Source: JBLNBN01 sp050260015 (GTDB taxonomy: Bacteria > Bacteroidota > Ignavibacteria > Kapaibacteriales > UBA2268). Taken from it: a stretch of DNA of 64,000 nucleotides. The DNA lies in NCBI GenBank assembly GCA_050260015.1, contig JBLNBN010000063.1, forward strand, positions 1 to 64,000, given 5' to 3'. The translations under genes and the position numbers were made by a program. The notes beneath the pieces are model-generated. The model was not told the origin of the DNA. It worked only from the letters and a program-made list of their open reading frames with translations, and ran no database searches. How positions within the stretch are numbered: position 1 is the first letter of the stretch; every line of letters starts with the position of its first letter. This document shows, piece after piece, positions 17,334 through 27,076 of the stretch.

Positions 17334-19844
17334 ATGAACAAAGCTGTGATAATGGCGGGCGGATTTGGAACGCGTCTCCGGCCGTTAACGATGACGATTC
17401 CAAAACCCATGGTGCCGGTCGTAAATATACCGATGATGGAGCATATTGTAAATCTACTGAAGCGATATGGAATAACGGATATAATATCCGTGCTTTACTT
17501 CCAGCCGGAACGTATAACGAGTTACTTCGAGAACGGCTCAAAGTTCGGCGTTGAAATGAATTACGTGCAAGCCCAAGCCGATTACGGCACCGCCGGCGCA
17601 GTAAAGAACGCCCACGACCTGATCAAGGACCGGTTCATTATCATCAGCGGCGACGTGCTGACGGACTTCGACCTCGCGAGGGCGTTGGAGTTCCACGAGC
17701 AAAAAAAATCCATGGCGACAATACTTTTAACGCGTGTCGCTACGCCGCTCCAGTACGGCATCGTAATGACCGACGACGAATCCCGCATCACCCGCTTCCT
17801 GGAAAAGCCTTCCTGGGGCCAAGTTTTCTCCGATACGATCAACACCGGCGTTTACATACTTGAGCGCGAAGCTTTGGATTTGATACCCTTCCAGGAAGAA
17901 TTTGATTTTTCGAAGGATCTCTTCCCCCTGATGCTAAAGCGCGAGCTTCCTCTCTACGGCTTTATTTCCGACGGCTATTGGCGGGATATAGGAAACCTAA
18001 ACGAGTACCAGTTAGGGCAAACGGACGCGCTGACCGGGAAAGTTAAGGTAGAGTTTCGGGGCGTCAAATCGGGCGATAAATACGTAGGGGCTTCCTCCGT
18101 AATCGCGCCGACGGCGCGTTTGGGCGGCTTCAATGTCATCGGCGACAACGTAAAGGTGGGCGATCACGCCGACCTGCGAAATTGCGTCATCGGGAACAAC
18201 GTCACGGTCGGAATGGGAGCGCGTCTCTCGGGCGTTACCCTTTGGGACAACGTAAAGGTTGGAGACTTCGCGGAGCTTAACGACGACGTTATTTGCAACG
18301 ACACGACGATCGGCAACGCGGTTACCATCGCGGAAAACGTATTCATAAGCGAGAGATGCGTTATCGGGGACAACGCGAGACTAAACGCGAACATAAAGCT
18401 CTGGCCCGACAAAAACGTTGAGGAAGGGGCGACTCTTTCCCGCTCGCTCATACAGGAAGAAAAATGGACCCGCGAAATATTTACTGACGCGCGCATCTCG
18501 GGACTATCCAATATAGAAATCCACCCCGAATTCGGGGCGAAGCTCGGCGCCGCTTACGGCCTGACGCTCGGCAAGAAGGCCACGATACTCGCCAGCCGCG
18601 ATCCCGACCGCGTGTCGAGGATAATGAAGCGTTCGATAACCGCCGGGCTAACCTCCGTCGGCGTGAACGTCAACGACCTGCAACAGATTTCGATACCCCA
18701 AACGCGGCAGGAACTATTGACCGGAAGGTACGACGGGGGCATCCACGTGCGCCGTTCGCCGCGGGACCATGACATGACGGATATAATAATATTCAATAAA
18801 GACGGGCGCGACATCTCGATCTCCTCGACCAAAAGCATCGAGCGCTACTTCTTCGGCGAGGACGTTAAGCGGGTGCCCCACGACGAAGTAGGGCAGATCA
18901 GCTACCCGGAGCGGACGAACGAGATTTATATTAACAGGTATCTTCAATCTCTCGATATTGACCTGATCAGCAAGCGCTCGTTCAAGCTCTTAATGGATTA
19001 TTCCTTCGGCCTGGCGTCGACCATTTTCCCGAGCATACTGGGATCGCTGAAGGCGGAAGTTCTTTCGCTGCATAATTACGTGGACGCGACGAGGTTCCAT
19101 CCCGACCCGACGGATCAGCCTGCGGACGGCGACGACACTGGCAAGATAATGCGTTCGCTAGGCTACGAGCTTGGTTTTAGAATGGAGACCGGCGCGGAGA
19201 AGATTTCCCTGATTGACGAGCGGGGAGTTTGGTACCCGCCCATGAGATTGCTTTCTATAATTACAAAGTTATTCCTCGAAACGCATCGCGATCGCGAGCC
19301 CTATAAAATTGCCGTTTCGATCGTAGCATCGCGCGAGATCGAGGAGATCGCCAAGGAATACGACGTCGAGGTAATCCGGATTAAGAATTCGCATTCGGCG
19401 ATGATGGACGCGACGCTCGACGGGAGCGTGCTCTTCGTAGGAGGAGTCTACGGCGGCTACATCTTCCCGGAATTCCTCTTCGCGAGCGACGGGATGTTTA
19501 CCGTCGGGCAGATCCTGGAGATGCTGGCCAAAACCAACCTCAAGATTTCTCAAATCGACGAATCCATACCGCGCAGGTTCTTCCACAGGCAGGAGGTGAA
19601 CGTGCCATGGGAACTAAAGGGAACAATAATGCGCAAAGCGATGGAGTACAGCGAGGGCATGGAGCGTCAACTCGTGGAGGGCGTTAAGATATTCGCCGGC
19701 GAAAAGGGAGATTCGACGCTGCTGCTGCCTGCTAAGGAAAAAGCGTCGTTTATCGTTTACGCGGATTGTTCGAGTTACGAAACCGCTCTTTCTCTCGCGA
19801 AAAAATATTCAAATTTAATCGCGCAGTGGAAGGAAAATTTTTAA
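17334..19844 (+). CDS. Mannose-1-phosphate guanylyltransferase-like / phosphomannomutase-like fusion
   Basis: About 836 aa; ATG at 17334 is chosen because AAGGA (17323-17327) stands 6 nt before it, although TTG at 17328 is also in frame. Domain 1 (about 1-235) is a nucleotidyltransferase with GGFGTRLRPLT and PKPMVPV. Domain 2 (about 250-375) is a left-handed beta-helix of hexapeptide repeats (VIGDNVKVGDHADLRN...). Domain 3 (about 385-836) resembles phosphohexomutases. In domain 3 the catalytic-serine loop is HVRRSPRDHD (Ser475), but the place of the metal motif DGDGDR reads METGAEKI (617-624), without the aspartates, so mutase activity is doubtful. The likely role is NDP-sugar (perhaps GDP-mannose) supply for glycans. 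Similar fusions occur in cyanobacteria, actinobacteria and others; nucleotide and sugar specificity are not provable here. Confidence 0.88.
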   Translation: MNKAVIMAGGFGTRLRPLTMTIPKPMVPVVNIPMMEHIVNLLKRYGITDIISVLYFQPERITSYFENGSKFGVEMNYVQAQADYGTAGAVKNAHDLIKDRFIIISGDVLTDFDLARALEFHEQKKSMATILLTRVATPLQYGIVMTDDESRITRFLEKPSWGQVFSDTINTGVYILEREALDLIPFQEEFDFSKDLFPLMLKRELPLYGFISDGYWRDIGNLNEYQLGQTDALTGKVKVEFRGVKSGDKYVGASSVIAPTARLGGFNVIGDNVKVGDHADLRNCVIGNNVTVGMGARLSGVTLWDNVKVGDFAELNDDVICNDTTIGNAVTIAENVFISERCVIGDNARLNANIKLWPDKNVEEGATLSRSLIQEEKWTREIFTDARISGLSNIEIHPEFGAKLGAAYGLTLGKKATILASRDPDRVSRIMKRSITAGLTSVGVNVNDLQQISIPQTRQELLTGRYDGGIHVRRSPRDHDMTDIIIFNKDGRDISISSTKSIERYFFGEDVKRVPHDEVGQISYPERTNEIYINRYLQSLDIDLISKRSFKLLMDYSFGLASTIFPSILGSLKAEVLSLHNYVDATRFHPDPTDQPADGDDTGKIMRSLGYELGFRMETGAEKISLIDERGVWYPPMRLLSIITKLFLETHRDREPYKIAVSIVASREIEEIAKEYDVEVIRIKNSHSAMMDATLDGSVLFVGGVYGGYIFPEFLFASDGMFTVGQILEMLAKTNLKISQIDESIPRRFFHRQEVNVPWELKGTIMRKAMEYSEGMERQLVEGVKIFAGEKGDSTLLLPAKEKASFIVYADCSSYETALSLAKKYSNLIAQWKENF

Positions 19845-19914
19845 CGCGATTTAACGTTTAGACGTTATTTACAAACGCGAAAACACAAAAACACTTTAGG
19901 AAAGCAATTATAAT

Positions 19915-20376
19915 ATGAAAGTTACCGACATACTCGACGTTAGTTCAGTAAAGGTTGGCGTAGCGACGGATTCCAAACCCGAATTACTAAATTCTCTTTT
20001 AGAACTCGCAGCTACGACTGGAAAGATACTCAATAAAGAATCGGCTCGTAAAGAAATCTTCGACAGGGAAAAAATAATGTCCACGGGAATCGGCAAGGGG
20101 ATAGCCCTACCGCACGCGAAAACGAGCGCCGTCTCGGAGTCCGTCGGCTCGCTGGCGGTGCTTTCGAAGCCCATAGATTTCGAATCGATCGACGGCGACC
20201 CCGTATCCATCGTCTTTTTGCTCCTTGGCAGGGAAAGCGCGGTCGGCAATCACCTTAGAATATTGAGTAAGATTTCTCGTTTCCTGAATAATGACGAATT
20301 CCGGGCGGCGGTTCTGGGAGCCAACAGCCCGGAGGAAGTGGTAAAACTTTTTAATTCAATGGAAGAGGCAGAGTAA
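19915..20376 (+). CDS. PTS IIA domain protein (PtsN/fructose type)
   Basis: 153 aa, a single IIA domain of the fructose/nitrogen class. The phospho-accepting histidine is His67 in GIGKGIALPHAKT, followed by the typical IVFLLLG strand and a C-terminal helix ending in acidic residues. No membrane component or IIB/IIC partner lies nearby, so this is more likely a regulatory IIA (PtsN-like, responding to PEP, nitrogen or potassium status) than a sugar importer. The ATG follows TTAGGAAAG. The 2-oxoglutarate dehydrogenase gene starts only 5 bp after its stop, suggesting cotranscription and perhaps a link between PEP state and the TCA cycle; that link is inference. Confidence 0.9.
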   Translation: MKVTDILDVSSVKVGVATDSKPELLNSLLELAATTGKILNKESARKEIFDREKIMSTGIGKGIALPHAKTSAVSESVGSLAVLSKPIDFESIDGDPVSIVFLLLGRESAVGNHLRILSKISRFLNNDEFRAAVLGANSPEEVVKLFNSMEEAE

Positions 20377-20381
20377 TTGGC

Positions 20382-23300
20382 ATGATTACTCATAATGAAG
20401 CGTTTGAAGACGAATTATATTTTCAGTATATAAAGGATCCAAATTCAGTCAGCCCGGCTTGGCGGAAGTATTTTGAAAACTACGTTCCGGCAACGGCCCA
20501 GGAGGACTTGCCGCCGACGCCCAAAACCTATGGCGCGCAGGAGGAGATCGCGATCGCTGGCGTCGAGCTGCCGAAGCGTCAGGAGATACGCGCGCTTAAG
20601 GGCTACGAATCCGCCCAGCCGTTCACCCGCGCGGCCGGCCTGATTGCGGAGAATATGCGCGAAAGCCTTGCAATTCCTACGGCTACCTCCGCGCGGGCTA
20701 TCCCCGTGAAAGCCCTCGAGGAGAATCGCAAGATTGTGAATAAGTATCTTTTAAAGAGAAAGCGCAAAAAGATATCCGTTACGCATATCTTAGCCTGGGC
20801 TATTGTCCGTACGCTGAAAAAATATCCGAACCTAAACGCTTCATTCGAGGAAATTAACGGCGCGCCGCACAGGATACTCAAAAGTTCCGTCAATATAGGG
20901 CTCGCCGTAGACGTGACGCGCCACGACGGAACGCGTATGCTCCTCGTGCCAAATATCAAATCCGCGGAGAAATTGGATTTTTCCGAATTTATCAGGAAGT
21001 ACGACGAGCTTGTCGTCGCCGCCCGCGCGGGGAAAATTACCCCGGACGATATGGCGGAAACGACGGTAACGCTGACGAACCCCGGCACAATCGGCACGAC
21101 GTTTTCCGCGCCGAGATTAATGAAAGGCCAGGGGCTAATCGTCGCTGCCGGGGCGATGGAATATCCCCCGGAGTTCTCGGCTATATCCTCGGAAACGTTG
21201 ACCTCTATGGCCGTTTCGCAGGTGATTATGCTTACGAACACCTACGATCACCGCATCATCCAGGGCGCCGAATCCGCGGAATTCCTGAGCTCGCTTAACA
21301 GCCTGATAATGGGAAAGGAGCGATTTTACGACCAGATATTCTACGCGCTTCAAATACCCTTCGAGCCAGTGCGCTGGGACGTCGACGCCGCCGAGCTAGG
21401 CTCGCCGGCAGGAGCTCATACGGGCAGCGTCGTCGAAAAGGGCGCGCACGTTATGCAGATGATAAACTCCTACAGGGTGCGCGGCCACCTGCTTGCGCAA
21501 ACGAACCCGCTCGGCCGGCTCGCGTACTACTATCCGGAGCTCGATCCGTCCTACTATGGTTTTACTATCTGGGACCTCGACAGGGTCTTCCATGCGGAGG
21601 ATTCCTGGCAGCCGAACAACCTGAACCTGCGCGATATACTGGAGAAGTTGCGCGAGAGCTATTGCGGGGCCTCGGGCGTGGAGTTTATGCATATACAGAA
21701 CCCCGCGAAGAAGGAGTGGATAAAGGATTATTTCGAATGCGGCCGGTACCGGTTCCCGCTGACGAAGGATGATAAGATACATATTTATACGAAGATCTCG
21801 CACGCGGAAGTATTTGAGAACTTTCTCCATACGAAGTTCGTCGGCCACAAAAGGTTTTCTCTCGAGGGCGCGGAGTCGCTTATTGTTTTTATCGACACGG
21901 TAATGGAGCGCGCGGCGAACGCGGGGCTATCCCATATAATGCTCGGCATGGCGCACCGCGGACGACTTAACGTATTGGTAAATAATTTTGGCAAGAAGCT
22001 GGCAAAGGTGTTTAAGGAATTCGAGGGCGAGATCGACGTAGATTCATTCCATGGATCCGGCGACGTAAAGTATCACCTCGGCGACAAGGGAACGTTCGAA
22101 TCCAGGCAGGGCGCGAAATTGGAAGCGCTGCTCGCTCCAAATCCCAGCCACCTCGAGCTCGTGGACCCGGTGGTCGAAGGAATGGCCCGCGCTCTCGATC
22201 GCGAGGTCGGCGATCCGCTCTGCAGGCAAGCTCTCCCTATACTCGTGCACGGGGACGCAGCATTTGCCGGGCAGGGTATCGTCGCGGAAACTTTCAATTT
22301 GTCCCAATTGGAAGGATATAAAACGGGCGGCACTATACACATCGTTGTAAATAATCAAATTGGCTTTACAACGACTGTGGACAATTCCCGCTCCACGATA
22401 TATGCGACCGACATCGCTAAAATTATCCAGATACCGATCATACACGTAAACGGGAACGACCCCGAGGAAGTTGTTTCAGCGGCCGTATTCGCTTTCCTCT
22501 ATCGCCAGGAATTCGGCGAGGACGTCGTGATCGATATGCTTTGCTATAGAAAGTACGGCCACAACGAGGCGGACGAGCCAACGTACACCCAGCCGCTGCT
22601 ATATAAGAAGATCAAATCGATGAAGCCGATTTCGGCGATCTACGAGCAGGACCTCGTAGGCGAGGGGATCGAAGCGAAGGAACTCGCCGCGATTAAGAAA
22701 AACGCAGTTGAATTCCTTAACGAGGCTTTCGATAAACGCAAGGAGGCTCCGCCAACAGCGCCGCGGGAAAACTTCCTCTCCGAGCATAAGGCAGGCCAGG
22801 CAATCAGGCCGTATTATACGGCGGTCGACGAAAAGACATTAAAGAAAATAGCCGACGCGACCACTAAATTGCCCGAAAGCTTTAATCCAAACCCGAAAGC
22901 TCTTTCGCTGTTAAAAAAGCGGGCGGAAATGGCGCAAGCCGGACAACCGGCCATCGATTGGGCGTTCGCCGAGGCGCTCGCGCTCGGGAGTATTTTGCTC
23001 GAAGGTCGCGAGATCAGGATGTCCGGCCAGGACACTCGCCGGGGGACGTTCAGCCAGCGTCACGCCGTCTTAACCGACTATAAAACTGAAGATATTTACA
23101 TCCCCTTGAATCATATTCAAGAGAATCAAGCGCAGCTTAGAATTTTCGATAGCCCGCTGTCCGAGATAGCCGTTTTGGGTTTCGAATACGGCTTTAGCGT
23201 CGTAGCCACAAAGAGCCTAACGCTATGGGAAGCGCAGTTCGGCGACTTTGCGAACAACGCCGTATCTATTGTCGATCAATTTATCAGCTGCGGCGAAAGC

Positions 23301-23975
23301 AAGTGGGGGCAGAGCTCCAATCTTGTTATGCTGCTGCCTCACGGCTACGACGGCCAGGGGCCGGAGCATTCCAGCGCGCGACTTGAGCGCTTCCTTCAGC
23401 TTGCCGCGGAGGATAATATGATAATAGCGAACTTTACGTCGCCGGCAAACTATTTTCATGCGCTGCGCAGGCAGATGTTCATGACGTTCAAGATCCCGAT
23501 GATATTAATGACTCCCAAGAGCATGCTCAGGCATCCATTAGCGGTGTCCTCGCTGCACGACCTGACGAATAACGAATTCGATCATATTATCGACGATAAC
23601 ATGGTCGGCGATAAAGAAGCAATTAAAAGGCTTGTTCTTTGCTCGGGCAAGATCTATTACGATCTGTTGGAGCGGCATAACGCCAAGCCCGCTCCCGTGG
23701 CGTTGGTGCGGGTCGAGCAGCTCTATCCCCTGCACGGCGCTCGATTAAGCGAGATATTCGAAAGCTATCCGAACGCGGAGATCTGTTGGGCGCAGGAAGA
23801 ACCGAAGAACATGGGGGCGTGGATCTATATGAAAAACGCGATCGAGGAAGGTGGAATAACTGATCGGAAAATCCGTTACATCGGTCGGCGCGCTTCAGCC
23901 TCGACGGCTACCGGTTCGCACCGGAGGCACGTCGAGGAGCAAAACGCAATAATCGACGAAACTTTCAGTTTTTAG
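20382..23975 (+). CDS. kgd: Fused 2-oxoglutarate dehydrogenase, E2 acyltransferase plus E1 (Kgd type)
   Basis: 1197 aa. A short N-terminal SucA-like docking segment (FEDELYFQYIKDPNSVSP) is followed by a linker, an E2-type acyltransferase domain (about 100-320) with the active-site segment TYDHRIIQGAES (His290), and a complete E1 (about 355-1197). E1 motifs are MAHRGRLNVL (His525), PSHLELVDPVVEGMARA, the thiamine-diphosphate site GDAAFAGQG (about 624-632) and YRKYGHNEADEP. There is no lipoyl domain, as in mycobacterial Kgd, whose E2 segment has the same HRIIQG form. It converts 2-oxoglutarate to succinyl-CoA with an external lipoylated partner and E3; decarboxylase or carboligase side reactions are known in the family. 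The last 4 bp overlap tail-to-tail with the sensor kinase gene. Confidence 0.96.
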   Translation: MITHNEAFEDELYFQYIKDPNSVSPAWRKYFENYVPATAQEDLPPTPKTYGAQEEIAIAGVELPKRQEIRALKGYESAQPFTRAAGLIAENMRESLAIPTATSARAIPVKALEENRKIVNKYLLKRKRKKISVTHILAWAIVRTLKKYPNLNASFEEINGAPHRILKSSVNIGLAVDVTRHDGTRMLLVPNIKSAEKLDFSEFIRKYDELVVAARAGKITPDDMAETTVTLTNPGTIGTTFSAPRLMKGQGLIVAAGAMEYPPEFSAISSETLTSMAVSQVIMLTNTYDHRIIQGAESAEFLSSLNSLIMGKERFYDQIFYALQIPFEPVRWDVDAAELGSPAGAHTGSVVEKGAHVMQMINSYRVRGHLLAQTNPLGRLAYYYPELDPSYYGFTIWDLDRVFHAEDSWQPNNLNLRDILEKLRESYCGASGVEFMHIQNPAKKEWIKDYFECGRYRFPLTKDDKIHIYTKISHAEVFENFLHTKFVGHKRFSLEGAESLIVFIDTVMERAANAGLSHIMLGMAHRGRLNVLVNNFGKKLAKVFKEFEGEIDVDSFHGSGDVKYHLGDKGTFESRQGAKLEALLAPNPSHLELVDPVVEGMARALDREVGDPLCRQALPILVHGDAAFAGQGIVAETFNLSQLEGYKTGGTIHIVVNNQIGFTTTVDNSRSTIYATDIAKIIQIPIIHVNGNDPEEVVSAAVFAFLYRQEFGEDVVIDMLCYRKYGHNEADEPTYTQPLLYKKIKSMKPISAIYEQDLVGEGIEAKELAAIKKNAVEFLNEAFDKRKEAPPTAPRENFLSEHKAGQAIRPYYTAVDEKTLKKIADATTKLPESFNPNPKALSLLKKRAEMAQAGQPAIDWAFAEALALGSILLEGREIRMSGQDTRRGTFSQRHAVLTDYKTEDIYIPLNHIQENQAQLRIFDSPLSEIAVLGFEYGFSVVATKSLTLWEAQFGDFANNAVSIVDQFISCGESKWGQSSNLVMLLPHGYDGQGPEHSSARLERFLQLAAEDNMIIANFTSPANYFHALRRQMFMTFKIPMILMTPKSMLRHPLAVSSLHDLTNNEFDHIIDDNMVGDKEAIKRLVLCSGKIYYDLLERHNAKPAPVALVRVEQLYPLHGARLSEIFESYPNAEICWAQEEPKNMGAWIYMKNAIEEGGITDRKIRYIGRRASASTATGSHRRHVEEQNAIIDETFSF

Positions 23976-25156
23976 AACGGTACGGCCTGGCTCGAGCCGA
24001 CTTCTAATTCAACCGTAAACTTGCTGCCCATGGGCGGATTGTTTTCCGCGCTTATGGAGCCGCCGTGCATTTCGACGAAGCTTTTAGCTATATAAAGACC
24101 CAACCCGGTCGAGCTTTCGCCTGCTGTGGGTTGAGCGGAGAGCTTGGCGAATTCGCCAAAGGCAACTTTTAGATCGTTTTCGCTCAGCCCTGGTCCCTGG
24201 TCGATTATATCGACGCGAATTAGCTTTCTACCCGAGACGGATACGGATTTACCGCAAACCATGATCTCGCCGCCGAGCGGGGAATACTTTACCGCGTTGC
24301 TTAATAGGTTGTCGAAAACTAATAGCAGCTTGTCGTAGTCTCCCATAGTAGTGGTCCCGCTATCGAGAACGTTTTGTATAATTATTTGCTGCTGCTTCGC
24401 GTCGGCGGAATTTTTATTGAGATTTACGGATTCCCTGAGCAGCAAATCAACGTCGCAGGGCCGCTTATCGAGCGAAATCTTACCGCTGTCGATCTTTGAT
24501 ATCTCGAGCAATTGGTTGATCAGCTTTAGCATAACGTTCGCGGAATTATGCATAATGCCGAGCATTTGGGAGGCGTCCTCGTTGTCGGAGCGCTGCTTGC
24601 CGAGCAATTCGGAAAGCATTAAAATGGAGTTTAAGGGGTTCTTCAGGTCATGTATGTTCATCTGCAGGTAGCGATTTTTCGCTTTTATCGCTTCCTGCAA
24701 CTGCTCGTTCGTCGCCGTCAATCTTTTTAGGCGGACGAGCGTGCGCGAACGCGCAATCAGCGCTTCGGGCTCGTACGGTTTCGTTACGAAATCGTTAGCC
24801 CCGACGTCGAATCCGCGCAGTAGATCTCCCGTCGCGCTCTTTGCCGTTAGGAAGAGCACGGGCAGCTCGAAAAGGGAGTATTTCTCCCTAATCCTCTGGC
24901 AGACTTCGTAGCCGTTTACTTTAGGCATCATAATGTCGAGCACGACTAAGTCGTAGTCGTCGCAGCGATTGATCCGATCGATTGCGTCGGCGCCGTTATT
25001 TACGGCGTCAAAGCAGAAATTATACTGCGAAAAGTGCCGCGTTAGCAGTTTTAAGGAAATATCCTGATCCTCGACTATGAGGACTTTTCCTGCAAATTGC
25101 GCTTTGTTTTGATCAGTTTTTGTAATTTCGGAATTCATTTTTTTCAGTCTATTCAT
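23972..25156 (-). CDS. Response regulator - histidine kinase hybrid
   Basis: 394 aa in the order receiver then kinase. The receiver domain (about 23-140) has acidic residues EDQD near 29-32, phospho-accepting Asp74 in VVLDIMMPKVNGYEV and a conserved Lys in TKPYEPEAL. A short coiled coil leads to a HisKA domain with His169 in HDLKNPLNS, then a HATPase domain with an N-box (LSNAVKYSP) and G boxes DQGPGLSE and STGLGLYIAKSFVEMHGG. No sensor or membrane part is present, so the protein is soluble and probably receives phosphate from, or is gated by, another protein. ATG at 25156 or 25138 could be used. The gene is divergent from the ABC-F gene with only 24 bp between starts. Confidence 0.95.
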   Translation of the reverse strand: MNRLKKMNSEITKTDQNKAQFAGKVLIVEDQDISLKLLTRHFSQYNFCFDAVNNGADAIDRINRCDDYDLVVLDIMMPKVNGYEVCQRIREKYSLFELPVLFLTAKSATGDLLRGFDVGANDFVTKPYEPEALIARSRTLVRLKRLTATNEQLQEAIKAKNRYLQMNIHDLKNPLNSILMLSELLGKQRSDNEDASQMLGIMHNSANVMLKLINQLLEISKIDSGKISLDKRPCDVDLLLRESVNLNKNSADAKQQQIIIQNVLDSGTTTMGDYDKLLLVFDNLLSNAVKYSPLGGEIMVCGKSVSVSGRKLIRVDIIDQGPGLSENDLKVAFGEFAKLSAQPTAGESSTGLGLYIAKSFVEMHGGSISAENNPPMGSKFTVELEVGSSQAVPF

Positions 25157-25180
25157 TTAGTTTACTAAAAATAAAAAATT

Positions 25181-27076
25181 ATGACGATATTTTCAAGTTC
25201 AGGAATAACTAAATCTTTTAACGATAAATTTTTGTTTGAATCGATATCCCTTGGGATGGAATCCGGCGAAAAAGTGGGAATAATCGGGCGGAACGGCGCG
25301 GGGAAAACTACGTTGATGAAGATCATAGCCGGGTTGGAATTTCAGGACGAAGGCTCGGTGGTATTTAACAACGCCGTCAGGTTCGAATACCTGGACCAGA
25401 TGCCGGATTTCCCTCGCGGGGTAAGCCCCCTGGAGTACGTCCTGAGCGCTAAGCCCGAGCTCTATGAACTAATCGACGAATACAATACGCTGCTCGCGAC
25501 AAGAGAGGAATTCCTGACGGACGAAGGTCGGAAAAGGCTGCACGAATGCGCTCATAAGATAGACGAAGCCCGGGCGTGGGACTACGAAAGCGAAGCGAAG
25601 TCGATCCTCTCCAGGCTTGGAATTACCGAATTTGACGAGAGCTTCTCGCATTACTCCGGCGGCATGAAGAAACGCGTCGCGTTAGCACGGGCGCTCGTTT
25701 CCAGGCCCGACCTTTTAATTATGGACGAGCCGACGAACCACCTGGACGCCGACTCGGTGCAATGGCTGCAGGACTATCTCTCCGCCGCGTCGTTGTCGCT
25801 GTTGTTCGTGACGCACGATAGGTATTTCCTGGACAGCCTTGCCACTCGAATCGTAGAGCTCGAGCAGGAAAAGCTATTCTCCTACCCCGGCAATTACGAG
25901 CTTTACCTGGAGCGCAAGGAAGCGATGGCCGCAGCGCGCAAGGCCGAGTACGAGCATTCCTTGTCGCGCTTGCGAATGGAGCTGGCATGGTTGCAAAAAG
26001 GAGCGAAAGCGCGCCGCACTAAAGCGAAAAGCAAAATTGATTGGATCGAGGAACTAAGGAAAAACACGAAGCTTCATAAAGAAAAGGACATTAAGATAGA
26101 GCTCGGCAAGATAACCATGACGGGCAGGATAATCGACGCCTATTACATTGGTAAGCAAATTGCGGGCAAGCGGCTCTTTAAGGACTTTACTTACGTGGCG
26201 AAGCCGCGCGACAGGTACGGAATAATTGGCCCCAACGGATGCGGCAAATCGACTTTGCTGAACGTCCTTGCCGGGATGCTGCCGCCGGACGAGGGGAAAA
26301 TCGCATTCGGCCAGACGATTAACATAGGATTCTTCCGCCAGGAGATATCGGACTTAAAGGAATCTATGACTGTGATCGGCGCCGTGCGCGAGATAGCCGA
26401 GTACATCGACGTAGGGGAGGGGAGGGACAGGTATCTGACCGCGCGCGATCTGTTGGAGAAATTCTTATTCCCGCGCAATAGGTATAACACCCTGGTCGAG
26501 ACGCTTTCCGGGGGGGAGCGCAAACGGCTGGCCCTGATTAGAATATTAATGAGGAATCCGAACGTGTTGCTGCTCGACGAGCCTACGAACGATTTCGATA
26601 TACAGACCCTCACGGCTCTGGAGGAATACCTGGAGGATTTTCTCGGGGTGTTGCTAATAGTATCGCACGACAGGTCGTTTCTCGATAGGACGGTAGAGTT
26701 CATCTGGTCCTTCGACGGCTCGGGCAACATTCGCGAATATCCCGGGAACTATTCGGATTACCTGGCGCGCAGGGAGAGCGAGCAGCGCGCCGCCAAATCA
26801 TCCGTCAAGGAAGTTAAGGAAAAGCCTGAAAAACGTCAGAAGCCCGAAGGAAAGCCAAAGAAATTATCCTATGCGCTACAGAGGGAGTTCGACGAATTGG
26901 AGCGGAAAATACCTGAGCTCGAATCGGAGCAAGCCACGCTGGAATCCAGGCTGCATTCAGGGGAAGTCACCGATTACAAGGAATTTGAGCGGCTTGGCGC
27001 GCGGCTTGCCGAACTCGGCGAGGAAATCGATTCCGCCCTCGCACGTTGGATGGAGCTTAGCGAAGCGACGGAGTAA
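25181..27076 (+). CDS. ABC-F family ATPase (ribosome-associated type)
   Basis: 631 aa with two nucleotide-binding domains and no membrane segments. The first has Walker A GRNGAGKTT (36-44), signature YSGGMKKR and LIMDEPTNHLD; the second has GPNGCGKST (350-358), LSGGERKR and LLLDEPTNDFD. A charged helical linker (about 240-330, rich in Arg/Lys and including a WLQKGAKARRTKAKSK segment) joins them, and the C-terminus (about 540-631) is a basic-then-acidic coiled coil as in Uup. ABC-F proteins bind the ribosomal E site or act in rRNA and nucleic-acid processes; some protect against antibiotics, but nothing here marks a resistance protein. The layout points to the Uup housekeeping branch. Confidence 0.94.
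   Translation: MTIFSSSGITKSFNDKFLFESISLGMESGEKVGIIGRNGAGKTTLMKIIAGLEFQDEGSVVFNNAVRFEYLDQMPDFPRGVSPLEYVLSAKPELYELIDEYNTLLATREEFLTDEGRKRLHECAHKIDEARAWDYESEAKSILSRLGITEFDESFSHYSGGMKKRVALARALVSRPDLLIMDEPTNHLDADSVQWLQDYLSAASLSLLFVTHDRYFLDSLATRIVELEQEKLFSYPGNYELYLERKEAMAAARKAEYEHSLSRLRMELAWLQKGAKARRTKAKSKIDWIEELRKNTKLHKEKDIKIELGKITMTGRIIDAYYIGKQIAGKRLFKDFTYVAKPRDRYGIIGPNGCGKSTLLNVLAGMLPPDEGKIAFGQTINIGFFRQEISDLKESMTVIGAVREIAEYIDVGEGRDRYLTARDLLEKFLFPRNRYNTLVETLSGGERKRLALIRILMRNPNVLLLDEPTNDFDIQTLTALEEYLEDFLGVLLIVSHDRSFLDRTVEFIWSFDGSGNIREYPGNYSDYLARRESEQRAAKSSVKEVKEKPEKRQKPEGKPKKLSYALQREFDELERKIPELESEQATLESRLHSGEVTDYKEFERLGARLAELGEEIDSALARWMELSEATE

Noticed and set aside
19852..19867. Terminator hairpin TAACGT/ACGTTA after the nucleotidyltransferase gene
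   Set aside because: Only 6 AT-rich base pairs and no real T-tract; too weak to call.
25181..27076. ABC-F antibiotic resistance factor
   Set aside because: The layout and C-terminal coiled coil point to a Uup-type housekeeping protein. The linker shows no recognisable resistance-type signature.
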